From contig JAVBTR010000018.1 in assembly GCA_031556065.1 (NCBI GenBank), positions 47,210-111,209 on the forward strand: a DNA stretch of 64,000 nt. Reading direction: 5' to 3'. Both the position numbers and the translations under genes were made by a program. Shown piece by piece: positions 34,493-43,875 of the stretch. The notes beneath the pieces were generated by a model. That model did no database searches. It worked only from the letters and a program-made list of their open reading frames with translations, and was not told the DNA's origin. The stretch comes from JAVBTR01 sp031556065. Lineage in GTDB: Bacteria; Bacillota; Clostridia; Christensenellales; Aristaeellaceae. The first letter of the stretch is position 1; the number at the start of each line of letters is the position of its first letter.

Positions 34493-36181
34493 TTAAGCTT
34501 CCTTTCTAATTTTGAATTGCGCTAGGAACTCCCGAAGCTGATCGGCTTGGCGGCTCATTTCTTCGCTGGCTGTGGCGCTTTGCTCCGCAGTAATGCTGTT
34601 GCGCTGTACCACCTCCGCTACCTGCTCAATGCCGGTAACCACCTGGGAAATGGCAATGGATTGTTCTGTGGACGCTTGGGCGATCTGGGACACAAGCTCC
34701 ACATTGATCTGGGTTCGGCTTAAAATTTCATCAATAGCTTTGGCTGTTTTCACAGAAATGGTGGAACCGATTTCGGATTTTTCGGTAGAGGATGCCACCA
34801 GTTGGTTAATGGTATCCGCTGCTTCGGCGCTCTTTGCCGCCAGTTCGCGGACTGCCGTAACAATAACCCCAAAGCCCCTTCCATGCTCCCCTGCCCTAGC
34901 AGCCTCAATAGCCGCATTAAGGGAGAGAATATTGGTCTGAAAGGCAATGTCTTCAATCAGCCCGATAACCCGGCCGATGGATTGATTGGCACTGTTAATC
35001 TCGTTCATGGCGCCAAGCATCTGCTTCATCTGGATGCTGCCTGCTTGCGCATCTTTACTGATACCTGTACCCATTTCTTTTGCACGCACAGCCATGTTCA
35101 TATTGTTGTCCGTCTGCTTGGAAATCTCCACCATGGCCGCAGCCAGCTGCTCGATTACAACAGATTGTTCGGTTACCCCCTGTGCCAGCGTTTGGGAACC
35201 ATCTGCTATTTGGCCGGAACCAATGGAAACCTGAGCGGTTGCCCACTGCATTTCGGAAAACAGCTTGTTTAAGCTGTTTTGCATTTCCTCAATGGCGTTG
35301 CCCAGTACATCTTTGTCCGATAAGGTCATCACCTCACCGGACAAATCCTTTTGCGCTACCAGCTCCAAGGCTTCGCTCATGGTGGTGATATGATCCGTCA
35401 ACTGTTTAAAAGCATGAATTGTTTGCCCAATTTCATCCTTGCCAGTCATATCCTGTGCAAGGTTTTTTTCCTCCTCTTCGCTGAAGTAAATATCTCCGGT
35501 GGTGCCGGTACGGTTCATCATGTCTCTCATCCGTGCCAGAGGCAGGGTCATGCTTCTGGCCACAACAAGCGCCAAAATAAGGCTGAGCAAAATGCCGGCC
35601 AAGGCAATAGCAATCATTGTTACGACAGTGTCCTGCTGGCTTTGCCGGATATCCCCCAGCATGGTTTCCCCTTTGTTGTTGGAAAATGCAATCAATTCCG
35701 CCACATATCCCTTGATAATCCTGATATGTACCAAATTGTTCGTTTCTATGTATTGGGACACCTGGCTTGCCGGAGCGCCGCTATAAGCCATTTCCAAGCT
35801 TTTTTCCCGGTCTCCCCGAAGCAACTCCAGCTCCGCTGTTAAGTCATCCACAGTTTCCCGGTCACCAAGGTAGCGCTGGTCGATAACAGCAATGCTGCCG
35901 TCAATCCGTTCCAGGTACACGTCGATATCGGCCTGGGCACTCTTTCGCACTGTATCGGAGCTGGTGGCGGCAATACGGAAAACGCTTTTCACCATCCCCT
36001 CAATAGCGGAATCCAGATCCCGGGCGGCAGCCCGCACCTGATAAGGGGATGTGTAAAATTTATCCAACTGCTTGTTGGTGTTGTTCATGCTGACGGCAGC
36101 GATAACGATTGTAACTGCAAACAAAACCAGCGTCACCATCATAATCAGAACCAGCTTGCTGCCTACCTTTAAGTTTCTCAT
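34493..36181 (-). CDS. Methyl-accepting chemotaxis protein
   Basis: A chemoreceptor of 562 residues. Membrane segment 1 is at about residues 9-30, a four-helix-bundle-like sensory region follows (about 31-190), and segment 2 is at about 191-213. Then come a HAMP domain and a long coiled-coil signalling domain. The signalling tip is unmistakable: IEDIAFQTNILSLNAAIEAA, then GEHGRGFGVIV, with EIQ/E-rich methylation helices around it. It would relay an attractant signal to CheA via CheW, encoded 16 bases upstream. No CheA, CheY or flagellar gene is in the window. Confidence 0.94.
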   Translation of the reverse strand: MRNLKVGSKLVLIMMVTLVLFAVTIVIAAVSMNNTNKQLDKFYTSPYQVRAAARDLDSAIEGMVKSVFRIAATSSDTVRKSAQADIDVYLERIDGSIAVIDQRYLGDRETVDDLTAELELLRGDREKSLEMAYSGAPASQVSQYIETNNLVHIRIIKGYVAELIAFSNNKGETMLGDIRQSQQDTVVTMIAIALAGILLSLILALVVARSMTLPLARMRDMMNRTGTTGDIYFSEEEEKNLAQDMTGKDEIGQTIHAFKQLTDHITTMSEALELVAQKDLSGEVMTLSDKDVLGNAIEEMQNSLNKLFSEMQWATAQVSIGSGQIADGSQTLAQGVTEQSVVIEQLAAAMVEISKQTDNNMNMAVRAKEMGTGISKDAQAGSIQMKQMLGAMNEINSANQSIGRVIGLIEDIAFQTNILSLNAAIEAARAGEHGRGFGVIVTAVRELAAKSAEAADTINQLVASSTEKSEIGSTISVKTAKAIDEILSRTQINVELVSQIAQASTEQSIAISQVVTGIEQVAEVVQRNSITAEQSATASEEMSRQADQLREFLAQFKIRKEA

Positions 36182-36197
36182 GCAGTATTCTCCTCGC

Positions 36198-36656
36198 TTA
36201 TTCGTCTTTCGTAAGGAACGTTAAATCGCTGTGATTCACCATTTTATTTTCATCGATTATAAGGTACATTTTGCCGTCCACCGCCCCGATCTGTTTAATA
36301 AAGACATGGGCATAATCGTTTCCTACCTGGGGCGGCGGCGCGGTCTGCTCCGGCAAAATGGTGCACAGGTCCAGCACCTTATCCACTGCCAGCCCCAACT
36401 CCACCTCTTCGAATTTCACGATCACAATGCATCTTCGCTTAACCAAAGCGGCCTGGGTTTTATGAAAGCGCAGACGCAAATCCACAATGGGAACCACCTG
36501 CTCATGAAGGTTAAGAATGCCGATAATATAAGGCGGTGTTTCTGGCACAGGGGTTGGCTGGGCATATTCGATAATCTCCACCACACTGTCCGCATGAATG
36601 GCGTAGTGTTCATCCAGTGCACAAATTAGGTATTCATTTGCCAGCCATTTCGTCAT
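36198..36656 (-). CDS. cheW: Chemotaxis coupling protein CheW
   Basis: A CheW of 152 residues that links chemoreceptors to the CheA kinase. It reads YLICALDEHYAIHADSVVEI, then PYIIGILNLHEQVVPIVDLR, then VELGLAVDKVLDL. GILNLHEQVVPIVDL corresponds to the classic GxxNLRGxxxPVIDL motif, with HEQ in place of RGQ/RGE. I start at ATG 36656 because AGGAGG is 8 bases upstream; a longer frame from 36686 would include that site. It is co-transcribed with the receptor downstream. Confidence 0.92.
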   Translation of the reverse strand: MTKWLANEYLICALDEHYAIHADSVVEIIEYAQPTPVPETPPYIIGILNLHEQVVPIVDLRLRFHKTQAALVKRRCIVIVKFEEVELGLAVDKVLDLCTILPEQTAPPPQVGNDYAHVFIKQIGAVDGKMYLIIDENKMVNHSDLTFLTKDE

Positions 36657-36748
36657 CAGTGCCCGCCTCCTATATATTTTATACACATCTGTATTTCAAC
36701 ACTTGGATTATATCACATATACATAAATAAAAGATACTGCTTTTTAAA

Positions 36749-36781
36749 CCCCCCGCTGGAACCGGTGGCTCCAGCAGGGGG
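36749..36781 (-). terminator. Terminator of the AraC-pectinesterase operon
   Basis: On the minus strand, CCCCCTGCTGGA and TCCAGCGGGGGG form a long GC-rich stem with a 9-base loop, followed by TTTAAAAAG, 12 bases after the pectinesterase stop. Confidence 0.75.
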
Positions 36782-36793
36782 TTGCTATAAGAA

Positions 36794-37774
36794 TTACGCG
36801 AGCCAGCTATCATGTCCTCCCAAGACACTTTTCACCGTGTAGCCTTGGGCTTCTTCAGGGGATAACAGGGTGGCATTAGGATGACGGTCCTTGGTGTCTG
36901 CCCGAGAACCGGTGGTATTAAATTCACCATAGCGGAAGGTAACGGGCTTATCCCAATCCTCCCAGCCCACCGGCTTAACGCAAGCGTCCATTTCACAATT
37001 TAAAAATACCGTGCGGGCATACGCCCGCCAGGGGCGGCCTAAATACACTGTGCTGTCCTTGCAGCCATCCCCTTTTAAATGGCAGCGGTTAAAAACAAAG
37101 CCATAGGGCTGATCCTCAGGGGTGTTGGCTGCTGTGCAATAACCGTTCACCGCTTCATCCCGGTTGTTGCAGATAAGCTGGCACCGTTCAAACCAGCAGG
37201 TATAGGGGCCGAAAATAAAATCGATATCCCCTTGAATCAGGCAATCTTCAAAATATTGGCGGCATTTGGTATAACCAGCATCGCCTACCGATTCACTCTG
37301 GTTGGGCAAAATATAAGGCAGCGCGTTATCGCATACTTTTTTCATCGTTGGGCCGCAAAACAGGGTATCTTGGTTGGCAAGCATTTTCACATTGCGGAAA
37401 ATAACCCGGTCCCCTGCGGCGTACACCGCCACGGCCTGGCCTACAACGGTTCCCGGCCCTGCATCGTTGCGAATGGTCATGCTGCGGAGTTCCACATTGT
37501 TGCCTGTTATAATAACGGTATAAGAAAGAAATGTCCCCTTTTCAGCACCATCGGGATAGGTTTGCTTAGCGTAATCGCTATTATACAGCACCACCCGTTC
37601 TGCATCCTCCCCCATCAAAATCAGGTTATCCTTGGTAATGTGCAGCTTTTCATGGTACCGGCCAATTCCAATCTGAATAATTACCGTCTCTGATCCTTGC
37701 TCTGGGGCGGCGTCTACCGCCGCCTGAATGGTTGAAAAATCCCCAGAGCCATCTAACGCGACTTTTAAAACCAT
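36794..37774 (-). CDS. Pectinesterase (carbohydrate esterase family 8)
   Basis: Removes methyl esters from homogalacturonan. Length is 326 residues, with the right-handed beta-helix motifs in order: GSGDFSTIQAAVDAAPE, GQAVAVYAAGDRVIF, NQDTLFCG (catalytic Asp), DFIFGPYTCWFE (second catalytic Asp) and YLGRPWRAYARTVFLN. No signal peptide is seen at ATG 37774, so it may act inside the cell on imported oligogalacturonides. ATG 37774 lies 4 bases after the regulator's TAA, with the GGAGG site inside the regulator's last codons. The frame's earlier ATG at 37792 would overlap that site. Confidence 0.93.
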   Translation of the reverse strand: MVLKVALDGSGDFSTIQAAVDAAPEQGSETVIIQIGIGRYHEKLHITKDNLILMGEDAERVVLYNSDYAKQTYPDGAEKGTFLSYTVIITGNNVELRSMTIRNDAGPGTVVGQAVAVYAAGDRVIFRNVKMLANQDTLFCGPTMKKVCDNALPYILPNQSESVGDAGYTKCRQYFEDCLIQGDIDFIFGPYTCWFERCQLICNNRDEAVNGYCTAANTPEDQPYGFVFNRCHLKGDGCKDSTVYLGRPWRAYARTVFLNCEMDACVKPVGWEDWDKPVTFRYGEFNTTGSRADTKDRHPNATLLSPEEAQGYTVKSVLGGHDSWLA

Positions 37775-37778
37775 ATGA

Positions 37779-40007
37779 TTATTCCTCCTCATCCTTAAGG
37801 TTCAACGCGATTTGAAGGGAACGGAACCGGCTGGGCGGCACGCCGAAATGCTTTTTAAAGGCGGCTGTAAAATAAGAAGATGTTTGATAGCCGCATTTGA
37901 ATCCCACTTCATTAATAGAAATATTGGGATTGTCCATTAAAAGCTCCTTGGCTTTTTCCATGCGCAAATGCAAAAGCATTTGGGAAAAGCTGATGCCAGT
38001 GCTGTCATTAAGAACACGGCTCAGGTAGGATGGCGAAATATTCATCGCCTCCGCCACCTTGCCAGCAGACAATTCCGAATCCATAAAATGCTGCTTGATA
38101 TAGCCTACGATCAAAGCGCTTAGCGCCGTGGTTTCGCCGCTTAAGGCATCGTCCATCCGGGCGCGGGTGGCACGGTATTGCTCATCAAACCAATCCATCA
38201 GCGCGGTATGGTTATCAAGCTTCATGACCAGCTGGCGGTTTTGGTTGTACAAGGGCAGCATATCATCCCCCTGGCCAGGCAGGCGGTTATACAATTGAAT
38301 CAGCCGAAGGCTTAAAAAGGTCAACCTATGATGTACGTTTTCAATGTTCAGCCCCCGCCAAAGGGTTAAAAGCCTTAGCACCGCCTGGTCATAACCCGCC
38401 CTGTCCCCCAAGGCTGTCGCCTGGGTAGCGGCCTCAATAAGGCTTTCATCACTTCCCGGGCTTTCCCGGCGAATCAAAACAGTGGGTTCCTCATATAACA
38501 AATCCGTTTCGATCAGCTTACGGGCCTGCTCATAGGCAAAAGGAAGGTCCGAAATTCGCTTCACCGGATCCGAAACCCCGATGGCCATCCGGCATTGAAG
38601 CACGCTCTTTGTTGGCTCCACAGCATTTTGCAGCATGCTGATCACATAATGGAAGGGCATCCGCTCCTCCCCCTGATCCAGCATCAAAACCAGCGCCACC
38701 GTATCCTTGCCAATAGGCATATCCACCACCCGGGCAAACTGCTGGGCATAGGTGATCAGCACCCCAGCCGCCACATTGGCGCTGTCCAGATCGTCCTTCA
38801 CCCGCACCACTGCCGTAAGGAAATATGTTTCTTCCGTTGGGGCAAGCATTTTATGAATATCATTCAATTCCTTTTGCGTGGCGATGCCCGCCCCCAACAG
38901 GCCCCGGAGGGTAGAAAACTTCATATGCTTTTCGTATGTATCGATAACTTCGCAGGTATGCACAATGGTTTTTTGCGCCTGCTGCAGATCGTCCAGGTGG
39001 CCCTCTTGTCCTTCCATGGCTGTCGGAAACTGGGTTACCAGCTGCACAAAGACGCCCTTCACCGGTTTATAAACGCTTCTGGCCACAAAAATAGAGACGA
39101 TCAGCGCCCCGGCAGCCAAGGCCAGCACCACCAGCCAAAGGGTGGCAAGGGTGGCCTGGACAGGCTCCGCATAACGTACCTGGGGCGTCAGGTGGTAAAT
39201 GGCATAGTCAAAGGCGGTATTTTGCACCCGGGTGAGGATATAGCTTTCTTTTTCCCATTGGATTTGCCTGCCCGACTCCGTCTGTACAACCCCTGGCTGA
39301 ACCTCTGAAAGCGAGAGGGCAAAGCAGTTCATATCCGTGCTTAAAAAGACCCGGCCATATTTATCTGTTACGTAGAAAATATCCTTTCCATTATTGGCAA
39401 AGACCTGCTGGGCCACCCGGTTCATATCCAGATTCATAGCTAGGCCGCCAATATCGTTGGGTATCGCAATGTTATCGATCCCCACAATCAAAGCCACGTT
39501 TCGATAAGTTTTTCCCGCGAAGGTGTACGTCCATGGCACAATTTTTTCCGCCGAATGATTGATGACCATGTTAACGATCACTTCATCATACATTTCCGGC
39601 TGAAAATTGGTTAAGCTTTTAAAAATTACTTTATCGCCGCCCACAATAAAAACCGAACCAGCCATGGTCTGGGCCCCAAGGGCCTGTTTAACAACCGTAT
39701 TAACAAGGCTTAAGGTCTTATCCCATTTGGTGGTGCGGGTAAATACCTGCTGGCGCACATACACGTTTTTCGCCAGCTCATCCAGGGATTGTTTGGCCCC
39801 GGTAAGCATGTTTTCAATGAGTGTATCCACTGATTGGAGCATGGCCTGCTCGTTTTCTTCAAGCCGGGTCTGCACCAGATTCCGGGCCGTATAAGTCATC
39901 ATCAGCCCTTGAAAGATAATGGCCAGGCAGGTTAACGAAAAGATGCAGATGAAAATGCGTACAAGCATCCTGTTTTGCCGCGCGGCCAAACGCGCCCGAT
40001 CCAGCAT
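37779..40007 (-). CDS. Membrane-bound AraC-family regulator with extracellular sensor
   Basis: A 742-residue one-component regulator. The first membrane segment is at about residues 15-36 (RIFICIFSLTCLAIIFQGLM) and the second near 285-310 (LWLVVLALAAGALIVSIFVA). Between them lies an extracellular sensing region of about 245 residues. A cytoplasmic linker follows, and the C-terminal AraC domain reads LSAGKVAEAMNISPSYLSRV and ISINEVGFKCGYQTSSYFTA, ending FGVPPSRFRS. It lacks histidine kinase and receiver domains. It is co-transcribed with pectinesterase and divergent from the importer at 40193, so both are likely targets. Confidence 0.92.
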   Translation of the reverse strand: MLDRARLAARQNRMLVRIFICIFSLTCLAIIFQGLMMTYTARNLVQTRLEENEQAMLQSVDTLIENMLTGAKQSLDELAKNVYVRQQVFTRTTKWDKTLSLVNTVVKQALGAQTMAGSVFIVGGDKVIFKSLTNFQPEMYDEVIVNMVINHSAEKIVPWTYTFAGKTYRNVALIVGIDNIAIPNDIGGLAMNLDMNRVAQQVFANNGKDIFYVTDKYGRVFLSTDMNCFALSLSEVQPGVVQTESGRQIQWEKESYILTRVQNTAFDYAIYHLTPQVRYAEPVQATLATLWLVVLALAAGALIVSIFVARSVYKPVKGVFVQLVTQFPTAMEGQEGHLDDLQQAQKTIVHTCEVIDTYEKHMKFSTLRGLLGAGIATQKELNDIHKMLAPTEETYFLTAVVRVKDDLDSANVAAGVLITYAQQFARVVDMPIGKDTVALVLMLDQGEERMPFHYVISMLQNAVEPTKSVLQCRMAIGVSDPVKRISDLPFAYEQARKLIETDLLYEEPTVLIRRESPGSDESLIEAATQATALGDRAGYDQAVLRLLTLWRGLNIENVHHRLTFLSLRLIQLYNRLPGQGDDMLPLYNQNRQLVMKLDNHTALMDWFDEQYRATRARMDDALSGETTALSALIVGYIKQHFMDSELSAGKVAEAMNISPSYLSRVLNDSTGISFSQMLLHLRMEKAKELLMDNPNISINEVGFKCGYQTSSYFTAAFKKHFGVPPSRFRSLQIALNLKDEEE

Positions 40008-40115
40008 AGGCTATTTCACTCCCGTCTACCTACGAGTATAGGCACCCAACATAAAAATGTCAATTATCCACAAAGCCGCATGTCAATAATTCAATGAATT
40101 GTCAAAAGTTTTATA

Positions 40116-40145
40116 TTGCAAAAATGCCATGATTCATGGCATATT
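40116..40145 (+). promoter_or_regulatory. Promoter with perfect 9+1+9 palindrome, candidate operator
   Basis: ATGCCATGA-T-TCATGGCAT (40124-40142) is a perfect inverted repeat between the divergent AraC gene and the importer. It lies in the spacer of a possible promoter, TTGCAA (40116-40121) to CATATT (40140-40145), 48 bases before the importer start. A second inverted pair, TGTCAATAATTCA with TGAATTGTCA, lies just upstream at 40081-40104. Occupancy here would be expected to block or set transcription of the importer. Confidence 0.5.
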
Positions 40146-40192
40146 GGGTTTACAAGAAAACGAAAATATACTTTTAAAAGGTGAGCGATTAT

Positions 40193-41149
40193 ATGATAAC
40201 AAAGCCGCCCTTAGCCACACCGGATTTAAGAAAAAGCAAAGCAAGCCGTTACCTTTCCGAGTTTGGGCCCCTTTGGGTGTTGGTATTGCCCGGGCTTGTG
40301 CTTCTTGTGATGTTCTCCTATATCCCCATGTCCGGCCTGGTGATCGTGTTTAAAGATTACAACTTTCAAAGCGGCATCTGGGGCAGCCCCTGGGTAGGCT
40401 TTGAAAACTTCAAATTCTTCTTTTATAACATTGATAAGGCCTGGCGCGCCACCCGTAATACCCTGTTTTTAAATGTGCTTTACATGACCTTCGGCACCAT
40501 CACGTCTCTTTCCTTGGCCATTATGTTCAACGAAATCCGTTCCCGGAAGTTTTTAAAGATCACCCAGACCATTTCTATCTTCCCTCATTTTCTTTCCTGG
40601 GTGGTTATCGGCGGTATTCTTACCGCGTTTTTGAATTTCGACCGGGGCACCATTAACAGCCTGGTAGTATCCCTTGGCGGGGAGCGGATGAATTTTTACA
40701 ACACAGCCGGCTATTGGCCCGCTATCCTCACACTGTGCAGCTGTTGGAAGGGCTCCGGCTACAGCGCCATCGTGTATTACGCCACCCTTTCCGGGTTTGA
40801 TACATCCTATTACGAATCCGCCGAGGTGGACGGCGCCACGCTGATGCAGCGCATCCGCTACATTACACTACCCATGCTGGTGCCCACCATTACCATTCTC
40901 ACCCTTATGAGCATCGGCCGCATCTTCTACGGGGATTTAACCATGATGATGTCCCTGCACAATCTAAACCCCATGCTGCTTGAAACCACCGACATTATCG
41001 ATACCTTCGTTTACCGCTCCATTATGAACCTGGGGGATTTTTCAATGAGCTCCGCCGTGGGCCTTTACCAATCCATTTTCGGTTTCCTATTGGTAATCGG
41101 TACCAACGCAGTGGTGGGTAAACTCAACAGCGATTCCAGACTGTTTTAG
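40193..41149 (+). CDS. Sugar ABC transporter permease, LplB type
   Basis: First gene of the fourth importer, 318 residues. Motifs are LWVLVLPGLVLLVMFSYIPM, LVIVFKDYNFQSGIWGSPWV and the EAA loop YYESAEVDGATLMQRIRYIT. ATG 40193 follows AAAGGTG by 8 bases; a GTG at 40181 would include that site. Followed after 15 bases by the YtcP-type permease and then the binding protein. Position beside pectinesterase suggests uptake of pectin fragments (inference). Confidence 0.93.
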   Translation: MITKPPLATPDLRKSKASRYLSEFGPLWVLVLPGLVLLVMFSYIPMSGLVIVFKDYNFQSGIWGSPWVGFENFKFFFYNIDKAWRATRNTLFLNVLYMTFGTITSLSLAIMFNEIRSRKFLKITQTISIFPHFLSWVVIGGILTAFLNFDRGTINSLVVSLGGERMNFYNTAGYWPAILTLCSCWKGSGYSAIVYYATLSGFDTSYYESAEVDGATLMQRIRYITLPMLVPTITILTLMSIGRIFYGDLTMMMSLHNLNPMLLETTDIIDTFVYRSIMNLGDFSMSSAVGLYQSIFGFLLVIGTNAVVGKLNSDSRLF

Positions 41150-41164
41150 GAAGGGAGAACCACT

Positions 41165-42049
41165 ATGCTTCGCACCCGAACGGACCGCATTGTCCTTGGC
41201 ATTATGTATACGCTGGTGGCCTTGTTTTCCCTGGCTTGTATTTACCCCATGCTTTTAACCATTACCACGTCATTTACCGATGAGCAGACCCTGCTCCAAT
41301 CCGGCTATAAGCTGATCCCCGAAAAATTCAGTCTGGATGCATACAAGGTTATTTTCCAATCCATGCGCAGCAATATTTTCAGGGCTTACGGGATCACCAT
41401 TCTGGTTACGGTTCTAGGCACCCTTGTTTCCATGCTGATTTCCGCCTCCTTCGCCTATGCGGTATCCGTGCCGGAATTTAAACAGCGCAATATCCTTAAC
41501 ATGCTTTTATATATCCCCATGGTGTTCAGCGCCGGGCTATTGCCCTGGTACATCGCCTGTACAAGGTATTACCACTTGACCAACACCCTCTGGGCTCTCA
41601 TTCTGCCCACATGCCTGAATGTGTTTAACGTATTCCTTTTGCGCAACTTTTTTTCTTCCCTGCCAAGGGAAGTGAACGAGGCCGCCCGGATCGACGGTGC
41701 AGGGCATTTCCGCATCTATTTTTCTCTGGCGCTGCCCATGGCCCAGGTGGGCCTTGTAACCGTGGCCCTGTTTTATGCGCTGAACTATTGGAATGATTTT
41801 TATCTGGCGCTGATGTTCATAAGAAAAAGTGAGCTTTTCCCCATGCAATATTACCTGTACAACATTCTTTCCAACATCCAGTTTGCTGCCCGTCAGGCTC
41901 AGACCCGCCTGACATACCAGATCGCCATTCCTTCGGAAACCATTAAAATGGCCATTATCTGCATTACCGTGGTCCCTATTATGTTCCTGTATCCCTTTGC
42001 TCAGCGCTATTTCGTTAAAGGCGTGATCGTCGGCGCTGTAAAGGGGTAA
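41165..42049 (+). CDS. Sugar ABC transporter permease, YtcP/MalG type
   Basis: Membrane permease of 294 residues. It starts MLRTRTDRIVLGIMYTLVAL, carries the EAA loop REVNEAARIDGAGHFRIYFS, and ends FVKGVIVGAVKG. GGGAG precedes ATG 41165. It pairs with the LplB-type protein just upstream. The binding protein follows 25 bases later, behind an AAAGGAGG site. Confidence 0.93.
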   Translation: MLRTRTDRIVLGIMYTLVALFSLACIYPMLLTITTSFTDEQTLLQSGYKLIPEKFSLDAYKVIFQSMRSNIFRAYGITILVTVLGTLVSMLISASFAYAVSVPEFKQRNILNMLLYIPMVFSAGLLPWYIACTRYYHLTNTLWALILPTCLNVFNVFLLRNFFSSLPREVNEAARIDGAGHFRIYFSLALPMAQVGLVTVALFYALNYWNDFYLALMFIRKSELFPMQYYLYNILSNIQFAARQAQTRLTYQIAIPSETIKMAIICITVVPIMFLYPFAQRYFVKGVIVGAVKG

Positions 42050-42074
42050 CAATAAATTAAAGGAGGTTCCCATT

Positions 42075-43529
42075 ATGACCCGTCGCCTATGTTCCCTTCT
42101 GCTTTGTTTGGTTCTTGTTCTCGGTGTTTCCCTTGCCAGCGCCAATGTGATCGACCCTGCCCTGGTGCCCGAAAAAACCGGCCACATCACCGTGATTCTC
42201 TACGGCGATAAAACGCCCCGGATGGAAGCCCTTTGCAACAACGAGTTTGCCGAAGTATTCTTAAAGGAAATCAACTGTGTGGTAGATGTGCAATTCGTGC
42301 CCTGGAGCCAGTACGGCTCCGGCAACATGACCGATCTGATGATCGTTTCCGGCGAATCCTTCGATACCACCATGACCGACTCCGGTTGGACGGATTCTAG
42401 CGTATCGAAAAAGTACGTGCAGGATTTGAAAGAGGTTATTTACAGCTACATGCCTCACTACCTGGATGTAACCAATCCCGATTCCCTTAAGCAGTATACC
42501 TATGGGGATGCTATCTACGCGATCCCGATCGGCAACAAGCCCACCGCAGACACCTTCCGTTCCGTATGTATCCGCCAGGATTTATTGGAAGAAGTCGGCA
42601 TGAGCGAAATCACCTCCATCGAGGATCTGAAAACCTTTGCCACCCTGGCCAAGGAAAAGCATCCCGATATGTACGCCACCATGGATTACCAATTGCCCGC
42701 CTTTATTCTGCGCGGCTTTGGGGAGCGTAACCTCTCTTCCCTGTTAACAGGCCTTTGGATCGACGAAGACTCCGGCGAAGTGGTTTCCATTGTAGACGCA
42801 CCTGAGTTCGAAGAAATCTGCAAATTGTACCGTGAATGGTATCTTGCCAATCTTCTGCCCAAGGATATCCTCACCACCCAAACCAGCAACAACGTGCTCT
42901 TCGAATCCGGTATGTATATGTTCTGGCGTGGCACCTGCGGCACCACGGTTATCGAAAATGAACCAAACCTGAAAAAGGCCGTGCCCACCGCTTACACCCG
43001 TGAATATTTCCTCAAAGGAGAAAAGCCCCGTTATAAAACCCAGTATGAGAATACCGCCTTCCAGATTCCCGTTACCAGCGAAAATGCCCAATACGTGGCA
43101 CTGTTCGTAGATTTACTGCAGACCAAGGAATACGTGGACTTCTTCACCTACGGCGTAGAAGGTACCGACTATGAAGTAATCGATGGCCGTATTCACACCA
43201 TCAACACCGACGAACTCTTCTATCAATGGATGACCTTTAACGTGAAAATCTCCACCTTCGACGAGCGCTTCCCCGACGATTTCATCCCCACCTACATGAC
43301 ATGGGATGATGGCGCCCTGCCCTCCAAGCTTATTGGCCTGAACATCGATTCTTCCTCCTTTAAAACCACCCTGGCTCAGATTGATGCCGTATGGTCCGAA
43401 TACGCTGTTCCCATGACCGCCGGTGTGGTAGACTTCGACGAAAATATCGAAGCCCTCCGCACAGCCCTTAAAAGCGCCGGCCTGGATGAATATATCGCAG
43501 CCGTCACAGCCCAAGTGGAAGCCAAGTAA
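42075..43529 (+). CDS. Extracellular solute-binding protein of a sugar ABC importer
   Basis: Binding protein of 484 residues. The signal peptide is MTRRLCSLLLCLVLVLGV with cleavage after ASA (residue 23). Two cysteines lie in the hydrophobic core but neither is in a lipobox. The mature part has ITVILYGDKTPRMEALCNNE, WSQYGSGNMTDLMIVSGESF and YAIPIGNKPTADTFRSVCIR, in the style of LplA/YtcQ proteins. It closes the importer operon and is followed by a strong terminator. A role in pectin oligosaccharide capture is inferred from the adjacent pectinesterase. Confidence 0.92.
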   Translation: MTRRLCSLLLCLVLVLGVSLASANVIDPALVPEKTGHITVILYGDKTPRMEALCNNEFAEVFLKEINCVVDVQFVPWSQYGSGNMTDLMIVSGESFDTTMTDSGWTDSSVSKKYVQDLKEVIYSYMPHYLDVTNPDSLKQYTYGDAIYAIPIGNKPTADTFRSVCIRQDLLEEVGMSEITSIEDLKTFATLAKEKHPDMYATMDYQLPAFILRGFGERNLSSLLTGLWIDEDSGEVVSIVDAPEFEEICKLYREWYLANLLPKDILTTQTSNNVLFESGMYMFWRGTCGTTVIENEPNLKKAVPTAYTREYFLKGEKPRYKTQYENTAFQIPVTSENAQYVALFVDLLQTKEYVDFFTYGVEGTDYEVIDGRIHTINTDELFYQWMTFNVKISTFDERFPDDFIPTYMTWDDGALPSKLIGLNIDSSSFKTTLAQIDAVWSEYAVPMTAGVVDFDENIEALRTALKSAGLDEYIAAVTAQVEAK

Positions 43530-43546
43530 ACCATCGCAAGAATAAA

Positions 43547-43582
43547 GAGCCCCTCTGCCGGATCGCACTGGCAGAGGGGCTC
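43547..43582 (+). terminator. Terminator after the importer operon
   Basis: GAGCCCCTCTGCC (43547-43559) and GGCAGAGGGGCTC (43570-43582) form a perfect 13-bp stem with a 10-base loop, followed by a T-containing stretch. It starts 18 bases after the binding protein stop. A related ACCCCTCTGCCGG motif recurs at about 43782. Confidence 0.85.
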
Positions 43583-43592
43583 CATCTATTAA

Positions 43593-43796
43593 TCAATGCC
43601 GGCTTCGGTATTCCTTTGGTGTGACCCCTTCGTTCTTTTTAAAAACGTGGCTGAAATAATTGGGTTCATTACCCACCACCGTTGTGATGACAATGCCCAA
43701 ATCTTTAAGCTCGTGGCGGACAATGTTAATAATATAAAACTCTGCACAAATCAAAAATTTTCTATTTATTATACCAAGACCCCTCTGCCGGCGCAA
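43593..43796 (-). pseudogene. AraC-family regulator, C-terminal remnant
   Basis: Only the end of an AraC domain is recognisable: VVGNEPNYFSHVFKKNEGVT followed by PKEYRSRH and a stop at 43593, matching the usual second helix-turn-helix and GxTPxxYR ending. Upstream sequence (HELKDLGIVITT) is degraded and the remaining 5' gene is missing. It faces the importer operon and may be the remains of its former regulator. Confidence 0.7.
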
Positions 43797-43875
43797 TACG
43801 CAAAAAAAACCTCTATGCTTTCACAATCGCATTGAGGGGCGCTGTAATTAACATGGTTTATCTCACGCTAAGGCA

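Noticed and set aside
38595..39308. 237-codon plus-strand frame opposite the membrane-bound AraC regulator
   Set aside because: The regulator has an intact membrane-sensor and DNA-binding layout. The opposite frame has biased composition and no motif.
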